Shown in pieces: positions 1 through 5,198 of a stretch of 7,478 nucleotides of DNA. Location of the stretch: assembly GCA_964400405.1 (NCBI GenBank), contig CAYNUO010000121.1:1-7478 (forward strand), read 5' to 3'. This stretch comes from CANKJK01 sp964400405. Lineage in GTDB: Bacteria; Acidobacteriota; Vicinamibacteria; Vicinamibacterales; UBA2999. The position numbers were made by a program, and so were the translations under genes. A model generated the notes under the pieces. The model was not told where the DNA came from. It saw only the letters and a list, made by a program, of their open reading frames with translations, and ran no database searches. How positions within the stretch are numbered: position 1 is the first letter of the stretch; each line of letters opens with the position of its first letter.

Positions 1-618
1 ATCCACCAGAACATCCAGCGGGCGTTCCTGTACCTGGTGGCGTTTCACATCCCCATCGTGGTCCTGGCGGCGCTGGTGCCGCTGTTGGGGTGGCCGCTGT
101 TACTGCTGCCGATCCATCTGGTGTGGCTCGAGCTGATCGTGCACCCCGTGTCCGCGCTGGTGTTCCAGGCGGAGCCCGCCACCGACGCCGTGATGCAGCA
201 CCCGCCGCGGGACCCGAAGGCCCCACTGTTCCCGCCGGGCGCCGTATGGCGGTCGCTGGCCTGCGGCCTCGTGCTGACGGCTTCGACGCTGGCGGGCTAC
301 TGGTGGGGGCTCCAGTCGGGCGACGAGTCGGCGGGCCGGGCCACGGCCCTCGTCGTGCTGATGGCCGGGTACCAGACTCTCGTCTTCGCCGAGCGCATGG
401 CCCTTCCGAAGATGAAGCTGCCGCTAATACCGCGGTCGCGGCTCTTCTGGGGCGTGTGGACGGTGTCGGCGCTGAGCCTGGTCGCGATGCTGATGATTCC
501 CAGCGTCGCGGCGCTCTTCCGCGTGTCGCCGCTGCCGGCATCGACACTGGCGTGGGCCGCGGCGACCGGTGTCGCGGCCGTTGCCTGGCGACTTGCCCTG
601 CGCCCGCCGTCCCGCTGA
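1..618 (+). CDS. Cation-transporting P-type ATPase, C-terminal membrane part (5' truncated)
   Basis: The reading frame is open from the first base, so the gene begins outside the window; about 205 residues are visible. They match the C-terminal transmembrane region of P2-type (Ca2+-pump-like) ATPases: a hydrophobic TM5-like segment (visible residues 9-29), a TM6-like segment (33-56) running into an E-P-A motif and the PPRDPKAPLF loop that normally follows it, then four more hydrophobic segments (about 77-101, 107-129, 140-165, 168-190). The phosphorylation, nucleotide-binding and actuator domains lie upstream and cannot be seen. The family moves cations across the inner membrane using ATP. 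TM6 aligns without gaps to the Ca2+-ATPase segment, but the ion-binding Asn is Glu (residue 44) and the Asp is His (residue 48), so the transported ion should not be assumed to be calcium. The gene converges on the helicase gene, 22 bp away. The family call is firm; the substrate is unknown. Confidence 0.88.
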   Translation: MHQNIQRAFLYLVAFHIPIVVLAALVPLLGWPLLLLPIHLVWLELIVHPVSALVFQAEPATDAVMQHPPRDPKAPLFPPGAVWRSLACGLVLTASTLAGYWWGLQSGDESAGRATALVVLMAGYQTLVFAERMALPKMKLPLIPRSRLFWGVWTVSALSLVAMLMIPSVAALFRVSPLPASTLAWAAATGVAAVAWRLALRPPSR

Positions 619-623
619 GGAAC

Positions 624-649
624 CGGGCTAACGCGGCTGCTTACGCCCG
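624..649. terminator. Candidate bidirectional stem-loop terminator between convergent genes
   Basis: CGGGCTAA (624-631) pairs with TTACGCCCG (641-649) around a 9-base loop, with one unpaired base (position 644). It starts six bases after the ATPase stop codon, and its other arm contains the helicase stop codon. There is no clear U-tract on either side, so it is a candidate from position and pairing only; it may instead be a chance GC-rich fold. Confidence 0.35.
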
Positions 650-1933
650 CGCGCGGGGTGCCGTCCGCGGTCCGCGACCGCCGCGCGACTGACCCGGCCT
701 GCCGAAGCTCCGGCGCGGAGCTCCGCCACCAGGCCGACGGTTGCCACCGGGACGATGCGACCGGGGCGCGTCGTCCGACGCTGCATCCACCCCGCCAGCC
801 GGTGCAAAGCCCTCGACCACCACCTGCTCGAGCGGCGCGGCGAGCAGCTTCTGGATGTCCCGCAGCAGTCCGCGGTCACCGGGCGTCACGAGTGACACCG
901 CACGGCCCGTCGCACCCGCACGGCCCGTCCGGCCGACGCGGTGCACGTAGTCCGCTGCCACCAGCGGCAGATCGAAGTTCACGACCAGCGGCAGCTGCGC
1001 GATGTCGAGCCCCCGCGCCGCGATGTCGGTGGCGACGAGCACGCGCACGCGGCCGCCCTTGAAGTCGGCCAGCGCCTTCGTCCGCGCGCCCTGGCTCTTG
1101 TTGCCGTGGATCACGGCAGCCTTGACGCCGGCCCGCTCGAGGTGCTCCCCGACGCGGTTCGACCCGCGCTTCGTCTTGCAGAACACCAGCGCCTGGTCGT
1201 TGTTGGCGTCGCGCAGCACGCGCGCCAGCAGTTCGCCCTTGCGGCCGTCGCCGACCGGGTGCACATGGTGCGTCACCGTGGTCGGCACGATGGTGTTGGC
1301 CGTCACGTCCACGCGCGCGGGGTCGTGCGTGTATTCGCTCGAGAGGCCGACGACTTCATCCGAGAACGTCGCCGAGAACAGCAGCGTCTGCCGCTTCTTC
1401 GGCAGCGCGGCCTGAATGCGGCGCAGCGCCGGCCGGAAGCCCATGTCGAGCATCCGATCGGCTTCGTCGAGCACCAGCACTTCGACCTTCGAGAGATCGA
1501 CCGTGCGGCGTTCCATGTGATCGATCAGGCGGCCCGGCGTGGCGACCAGAATCTCCGTACCACGCTGCAGGTTCTGCACCTGCGGGCCCATCGACACGCC
1601 GCCGATGACGACCGTCACCTTGATGCGCAGCGGGCCGCCGTAGGTCACGAGCGACTGGTGTACCTGCGATGCGAGCTCGCGCGTGGGAACGAGGATGAGA
1701 CCCCTGGGCGCACGGCTCGCCGGCTGCCGCCGCCCGCCGGCGAACAGCCGCTCGATCATCGGCAGGCCGAAGGCCGCCGTCTTGCCGGTGCCGGTCTGCG
1801 CCTTGGCGAGCAGATCGCGGCCCGTCAGCACCACCGGAATGGCTTCGAGCTGCACCGGTGTCGGCGTCGTATAGCCGAGCTTGGTCAGAGGGGTAGTGAG
1901 TTCGGACGACAGTCCGAGGGTAGAGAACGGCAT
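641..1933 (-). CDS. rhlE: DEAD-box ATP-dependent RNA helicase, RhlE type
   Basis: This 430-residue protein unwinds RNA duplexes using ATP; RhlE-type enzymes act in the cytoplasm in ribosome maturation and RNA turnover, often at low temperature. All the superfamily 2 motifs are intact: Q motif GYTTPTPVQ (20-28), motif I AQTGTGKT (45-52), Ia PTRELA (83-88), Ib TPGR (132-135), II DEAD (156-159), III SAT (187-189), IV LVFCKTK (249-255), V ATDIAARGLD (301-310) and VI HRVGRTGRAG (331-340). A disordered tail rich in Arg, Gly and Pro (about 385-430) is typical of RhlE and likely binds RNA. The ATG start is supported by the canonical N-terminus, ending in the Q motif at the usual distance, and by an AGGAG 12 nt upstream. 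It is transcribed divergently from the DUF2231 gene and appears monocistronic. The DEAD-box assignment is certain; RhlE rather than another subclass is likely. Confidence 0.95.
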   Translation of the reverse strand: MPFSTLGLSSELTTPLTKLGYTTPTPVQLEAIPVVLTGRDLLAKAQTGTGKTAAFGLPMIERLFAGGRRQPASRAPRGLILVPTRELASQVHQSLVTYGGPLRIKVTVVIGGVSMGPQVQNLQRGTEILVATPGRLIDHMERRTVDLSKVEVLVLDEADRMLDMGFRPALRRIQAALPKKRQTLLFSATFSDEVVGLSSEYTHDPARVDVTANTIVPTTVTHHVHPVGDGRKGELLARVLRDANNDQALVFCKTKRGSNRVGEHLERAGVKAAVIHGNKSQGARTKALADFKGGRVRVLVATDIAARGLDIAQLPLVVNFDLPLVAADYVHRVGRTGRAGATGRAVSLVTPGDRGLLRDIQKLLAAPLEQVVVEGFAPAGGVDAASDDAPRSHRPGGNRRPGGGAPRRSFGRPGQSRGGRGPRTAPRARA

Positions 1934-1945
1934 GACGAGACAACG

Positions 1946-1950
1946 CTCCT
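1946..1950 (-). promoter_or_regulatory. Shine-Dalgarno site of the helicase gene
   Basis: On the minus strand AGGAG lies 12 nt before the ATG at 1933-1931. The core is good but the spacing is longer than the usual 5-9 nt, so it may be only partly used. Confidence 0.45.
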
Positions 1951-2095
1951 GAGCAAAGTGCCTGAGCGTTTCCCTGAACCGCGCTCGCAGGCTGGCGAAT
2001 GGACGAGGCGCCGGACACGGCGCTGCGATCTCTGGCGGATGAATCGGGGGCGGGGACGGAAGGTGAAACGGCCACGGAGGCCGTCAGGTCAGCGA

Positions 2096-2107
2096 TTCCC
2101 GCGGGAA
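2096..2107. promoter_or_regulatory. 12-bp perfect palindrome, candidate operator
   Basis: TTCCCGCGGGAA equals its own reverse complement. It lies 56 bp before the DUF2231 start and 27 bp upstream of a possible -10 (2135-2140), where a dimeric regulator could bind. No regulator is identified, and chance palindromes are more frequent in GC-rich DNA. Confidence 0.3.
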
Positions 2108-2163
2108 AGCTACGTACGACGCAGAGACTGGCGTTATTCTACCTCGGTTTCCCTCCGAACCCC

Positions 2164-3015
2164 ATGCCCACACTCGATCTCGCCCCGCTGCACCCGATCG
2201 TCGTCCACTTCGTCATCGCCCTCGCGGTGGTGGGCATCCTGTTCCGCTGGCTCTCGTTGCTGGGCAAACCGGCGTTCCTCAGCCCCGCGGCCGCAACGTT
2301 GATTCTGCTGGCCACCGCGGCCGGCGTGATCGCGGCGGAGTCCGGAGAGCTGGCGCACGGCCCGGCCGAACGCGTGCCGGGAGCGCGCCATGCCGTCGAG
2401 GAGCACGAAGAGTGGGGTGAGCGGGCAAAGAACGCGCTGCTGATCCTGGCCGCGATCGAACTGGCCGGTCTGGCGCTCTACCGGTGGCCGAAGGTCAGGA
2501 CCGTCCGCGTCACCGCCGCCGTCGTCGGCCTCGGCGCGCTCTTCGCCGTGTACGAGGCGGGCGAGCATGGCGGGGAGCTGGTCTACAGCTACGCGGGCGG
2601 CGTCGGCGTCCGCACGGGCGACCCGAAGGATGTCGAGCGTCTGCTGCTCGCTGGCTACTACCACCAGGCGATGGCCGACCGGAAGGCCGGTCGCCCGGCG
2701 GAGGCCGCCGCACTCATCGGCGAAGCCGCAAAGCGCTTCTCCACCGATCCGCATGTGCAGCTGCTCGCCGCTGAATCGCTGCTCGTCGATCAGAAGAGCG
2801 TGCAGGCGGCGATCGAAGCCACCGCCGCCGTGAAGGTGCCGGACGACAGCCGGCCGCTGCGCCGGCTCAAGGCCAACATCCTGGCGGACGGCCACGTGGC
2901 CGCCGGTGAACCGAACCAGGCGATCGCCGCACTGGAAGAGGCCAACAAGGCCTTCCCGGACCCGCGCCTCCAGCAGCGCATCGACAAAATCAAGGCCGAT
3001 AGCGCGAAGCCCTGA
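2164..3015 (+). CDS. DUF2231 membrane protein with C-terminal TPR-like domain
   Basis: This 283-residue protein has two parts. Residues 1-145 resemble DUF2231: an N-terminal L-H-P-I-V-V-H motif (His10, His15) leading into TM1 (about 13-34), then TM2 (39-58), TM3 (88-107) and TM4 (112-131). A charged loop between TM2 and TM3 carries His64, His76 and His81, and a G-E-H-G-G motif (His135) follows TM4. DUF2231 has no settled function; its conserved histidines suggest metal or heme binding, which is an inference. Residues about 155-275 are soluble, helical and Ala-rich, with two to three TPR-like repeats (about 162-193 and 230-264 are clearest), usually a protein-interaction scaffold. I chose the ATG at 2164 because the L-H-P motif begins nine residues later, as is usual; upstream ATG 1999 would add 55 residues of unfamiliar sequence. 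No Shine-Dalgarno is visible. The gene is codirectional with the two-component genes, but the 63-bp gap carries an operator, so co-regulation is uncertain. Confidence 0.75.
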   Translation: MPTLDLAPLHPIVVHFVIALAVVGILFRWLSLLGKPAFLSPAAATLILLATAAGVIAAESGELAHGPAERVPGARHAVEEHEEWGERAKNALLILAAIELAGLALYRWPKVRTVRVTAAVVGLGALFAVYEAGEHGGELVYSYAGGVGVRTGDPKDVERLLLAGYYHQAMADRKAGRPAEAAALIGEAAKRFSTDPHVQLLAAESLLVDQKSVQAAIEATAAVKVPDDSRPLRRLKANILADGHVAAGEPNQAIAALEEANKAFPDPRLQQRIDKIKADSAKP

Positions 3016-3034
3016 GGCGCGGGCGAGGCGCGGC

Positions 3035-3052
3035 TGTCATCGGCGGTTCATG
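3035..3052 (+). promoter_or_regulatory. Candidate response-regulator operator, copy A (autoregulation)
   Basis: TGTCATCGGCGGTTCATG contains TCAT at 3037-3040 and 3048-3051, exactly 11 bp apart, one helical turn, as in tandem sites of OmpR/PhoB-family regulators. It matches copy B (5150-5167) at 16 of 18 positions, differing only by a CG/GC swap in the middle. It ends 26 bp before the regulator start codon, and a poor -10-like CACGAT lies at 3063-3068. The repeat in two intergenic regions of one locus is what I see; binding by the neighbouring regulator is inferred. Confidence 0.6.
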
Positions 3053-3060
3053 CTCCGCCG
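3041..3060 (+). terminator. GC stem-loop overlapping operator copy A
   Basis: CGGCGG (3041-3046) and CCGCCG (3055-3060) can form a 6-bp stem with an 8-nt loop. It lies 25 bp past the DUF2231 stop and could help end that transcript, but no U-tract follows. It may equally be a by-product of the operator sequence. Confidence 0.25.
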
Positions 3061-3078
3061 CGCACGATCGACCAGTTC

Positions 3079-3768
3079 ATGCGGGTCCTGCTGATCGAAG
3101 ACGAACCGCACGCGGCGCGGATGCTGGCCAAGGGCCTCAGGGAGCAGGCGTACGCGGTGGACGTCGCGCCGGACGGCGAAGACGGCCTCTTCCAGGCCAG
3201 CGTCACTGACTACGACGCCATCCTGCTCGACGTGCTCCTGCCCGGGATGGACGGCTTTGCCGTCTGCGCGGAACTCCGCCGCCAGGGGTCCCATGTCCCC
3301 GTCCTGATGCTGACAGCGCGGGATGCCGTTGACGCCCGGATCTCCGGCCTGGACAGCGGTGCCGACGACTACCTGATCAAACCGTTCGACTTCGGTGAAC
3401 TTCTGGCGCGGCTGCGCGCGGTCATCCGACGGGGACAGCTGCCTCTCACGCCCGCCGTCATCACGGTCGGACACCTGACGATCAATCTGCGCGCGCGCCA
3501 GGCACACCGGCCTCAGGGCGTCATCCCGCTCACGTCGCGCGAATACGCGCTGCTCGAGTTTCTGGCGGTGCACGCGGGTGCGGTCGTGGGCCGCGGCGCC
3601 ATCGCCGAACACGTCTGGGACGCGCCGTTCGAGTCGATGTCGAACGTCATTGATGTGCTGGTCCAGCGCCTCAGGAGGAAGATCGACACGCCGGAGCGGC
3701 CGTCGCTGATCGTCACGCGTCGCGGTGAGGGCTACATGCTCGTCGCGCCCGACGCCCCGGCTCCATGA
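3079..3768 (+). CDS. OmpR/PhoB-family two-component response regulator
   Basis: This 229-residue DNA-binding regulator has an N-terminal receiver (1-118) and a C-terminal winged helix (about 128-223). Receiver key residues are present: acidic pocket Glu7/Asp8, phospho-acceptor Asp51 in L-L-D-V-L-L-P-G-M-D-G, Thr79 and Lys101 in L-I-K-P-F-D. The output domain has the LTSREYALLEFL helix (151-162), the recognition helix region around NVIDVLVQRLRRKID (189-203) and the TRRGEGYML wing (213-221). Kinase-dependent phosphorylation at Asp51 should drive tandem binding to 11-bp direct repeats. The ATG at 3079 starts directly at the usual M-R-V-L-L-I-E-D-E sequence; there is no Shine-Dalgarno. The stop overlaps the kinase start (ATGA), so the two are translationally coupled. 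Similarity to CusR/CopR/QseB-type regulators and its place before an RND operon suggest it controls that pump; the inducer is unknown. Confidence 0.95.
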   Translation: MRVLLIEDEPHAARMLAKGLREQAYAVDVAPDGEDGLFQASVTDYDAILLDVLLPGMDGFAVCAELRRQGSHVPVLMLTARDAVDARISGLDSGADDYLIKPFDFGELLARLRAVIRRGQLPLTPAVITVGHLTINLRARQAHRPQGVIPLTSREYALLEFLAVHAGAVVGRGAIAEHVWDAPFESMSNVIDVLVQRLRRKIDTPERPSLIVTRRGEGYMLVAPDAPAP

Positions 3769-5138
3769 AGTGGCCCATCCGCGCGCGGCTCACGCTCTGG
3801 TACCTGGGCGTCGTCGTTGCCGTGCTGGTCGTCGGCGCCGTCGGTGCGTCGGTCGCCCAGCGGCGGTCGGGCCTGGCGCGCCTCGACGACGACCTCGTGC
3901 GCACGATGGCGACGCTGCTGGGTGTCATGCGAACCGAGCTCGGTGAAGGCCTGACGCTCGGCGACGCCGCGGCTGAGGCCAGCGCGGAGGTCGTCGCCCC
4001 GGGTCGTTCACTGGCGTTACTCGCTCCCGACCACACCGTCCTGGCGATCTGGGGGCTGCCCATGGACCGCGGGTCCGTGGTCGCCGCGGCAGGGGCGGAC
4101 GCCCCGAAGACGCTCGAGACGCCGGGCGGTCTGCAGCGTGTGCACCGCCGGACCGTCGATAACGGCGACGGGCGCCGCTATATCGCCGTCGTGATGGCAC
4201 CGCTGGTGGAGTTGGACAACCAGCAGCGAGAGATGACCCGTGCCATGACCGTGGGCATCATTCTCGCTCTGCTGACCGCCGGTATCGGCGGATGGCTGGT
4301 CGGTCGCCGGATGCTGACGCCGCTGGCCGACATGGCGGGCCAGGCCACGCGCATCAACGAGCACGACCCGCGGGGAAGGCTCACGGCACCACAGGTCGAC
4401 GACGAGCTCGGGCAGGTGGCCGCAGCCTTCAACGGACTGCTCGACCGCCTGGCTGCCGCACTCGACCAGCAACGCCAGTTCATGGCGGACGCCTCTCACG
4501 AGTTGCGGACGCCGGTGTCCGTCGTCCGCACGACGGCCCAGGTCACGCTCGTCCGGACCGACCGTACGCCTGAGGAGTACCGCGAGTCGCTCGGCATCGT
4601 CGCCGGACAGGCCGCGCGACTGGCGCGGATGGTGGACGCCATGTTCCTCCTCTCGCGCGCGGAGGCGCACGGCTTGCCGCTGCGGCGGGAGTTCGTGAAC
4701 CTGGACGACCTGCTCGCGGAGAGCGTTCTGGCGCTGCGCGTGCTGGCGGAGCAGCGCGCCGTGACGATCGCGGTTGAGGGAGACCAGGAAGTGGGGCTCG
4801 CGGGCGACGACGCGCTGCTGCGGCAGCTCCTCGACAACCTGCTCGACAACGCGATCCGGCACGCCGGCAGCCGCGTCCTCGCCGACCTGCGCCTCTCAGC
4901 CGGCCAGGCCACGCTTCGCGTGACGAACGATGGCACACCCATCGCACCTGCGGACCAGGCGAGGATCTTCGAGCGCTTCGTCCGGCTCGGCCAGTCCGAC
5001 GGCGCCGGGCTCGGCCTGCCCATCGCCCGGTGGATTGCGGAGGCACACGGCGGTCGTGTTGCGCTCGAGTCCAGCGAACCGGGGCGGACCACCTTCGTGG
5101 TGACGCTGCCGGTCACCGCCTCAGGCTCTGCAGGCTGA
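3765..5138 (+). CDS. Membrane sensor histidine kinase (CusS/QseC-like), partner of the upstream regulator
   Basis: This 457-residue inner-membrane kinase has TM1 (about 11-29), a periplasmic sensor region (about 33-160), TM2 (161-180), HAMP (about 181-234), a HisKA dimerisation domain with SHELRTP (244-250; phospho-acceptor His245) and an ATPase domain. The latter shows the N box LLDNLLDNAIRHA (355-367; Asn362), the F box FERF (402-405) and the G2 box GAGLGLPIA (413-421). In the G1 box the usual Asp of D-x-G-x-G is Asn388 (V-T-N-D-G-T-P-I), a variation also found in some kinases of this group. The sensor region has no cysteine and only two histidines (90, 127), so no metal site can be read from it. 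The start overlaps the regulator stop by four bases; there is no separate Shine-Dalgarno. It should phosphorylate the upstream regulator in response to an envelope signal not identifiable here. Confidence 0.94.
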   Translation: MKWPIRARLTLWYLGVVVAVLVVGAVGASVAQRRSGLARLDDDLVRTMATLLGVMRTELGEGLTLGDAAAEASAEVVAPGRSLALLAPDHTVLAIWGLPMDRGSVVAAAGADAPKTLETPGGLQRVHRRTVDNGDGRRYIAVVMAPLVELDNQQREMTRAMTVGIILALLTAGIGGWLVGRRMLTPLADMAGQATRINEHDPRGRLTAPQVDDELGQVAAAFNGLLDRLAAALDQQRQFMADASHELRTPVSVVRTTAQVTLVRTDRTPEEYRESLGIVAGQAARLARMVDAMFLLSRAEAHGLPLRREFVNLDDLLAESVLALRVLAEQRAVTIAVEGDQEVGLAGDDALLRQLLDNLLDNAIRHAGSRVLADLRLSAGQATLRVTNDGTPIAPADQARIFERFVRLGQSDGAGLGLPIARWIAEAHGGRVALESSEPGRTTFVVTLPVTASGSAG

Positions 5139-5162
5139 CGCCCGGTTCGTGTCATCGGGCGT
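5138..5162 (+). terminator. Stem-loop after the kinase gene, overlapping operator copy B
   Basis: ACGCCCG (5138-5144) pairs perfectly with CGGGCGT (5156-5162), a 7-bp stem with an 11-nt loop, starting at the last base of the kinase stop codon. It is well placed to end the regulator-kinase transcript before the efflux operon, but only two T residues follow the stem, so it would be a weak intrinsic terminator. Confidence 0.4.
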
Positions 5163-5167
5163 TCATG
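5150..5167 (+). promoter_or_regulatory. Candidate response-regulator operator, copy B (efflux operon)
   Basis: TGTCATCGGGCGTTCATG matches copy A at 16 of 18 bases, with TCAT at 5152-5155 and 5163-5166, again 11 bp apart. It ends 31 bp before the outer-membrane factor start. CATAGT at 5181-5186 matches a -10 at four of six bases and begins 14 bp after the second TCAT, so the operator would cover the -35 region as in class II activation. That layout predicts a transcript starting only a few bases before the ATG. Binding is inferred, not shown. Confidence 0.6.
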
Positions 5168-5198
5168 AACGGGGTGGGACCATAGTGCACCTCGTCTG

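Larger units (their letters stand above)
1934..2163. other. Divergent intergenic region (helicase / DUF2231)
   Basis: These 230 bp must hold the promoters of both the helicase (minus) and DUF2231 (plus) genes. No convincing -35/-10 pair is visible. TATTCT at 2135-2140 matches TATAAT at four of six bases and would start a transcript close to the ATG at 2164, but no good -35 hexamer precedes it. A short inverted repeat, ACGGCC (2068-2073) / GGCCGT (2079-2084), and a perfect palindrome at 2096-2107 lie in the half nearer the DUF2231 gene. The plus frame is open from 1999, but its residues resemble nothing recognisable, so I treat the stretch as non-coding. Confidence 0.6.

Noticed and set aside
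2068..2084. Short inverted repeat ACGGCC/GGCCGT as a regulatory hairpin
   Set aside because: Six pairs in GC-rich DNA with no supporting context; recorded only within the intergenic description.
1999..2163. Upstream ATG for the DUF2231 gene
   Set aside because: It would add 55 unfamiliar residues before the usual short N-terminus that leads into L-H-P-I-V-V-H.
941..2302. Long plus-strand open frame of 453 codons opposite the helicase gene
   Set aside because: It is antisense to an unmistakable DEAD-box gene, is rich in Arg, His, Gln and Val as expected of a GC-rich shadow frame, and has no recognisable domain.
4017..4862. Minus-strand open frame of 281 codons opposite the kinase gene
   Set aside because: It is antisense to conserved HAMP and HisKA sequence, with shadow-like composition and no domain.
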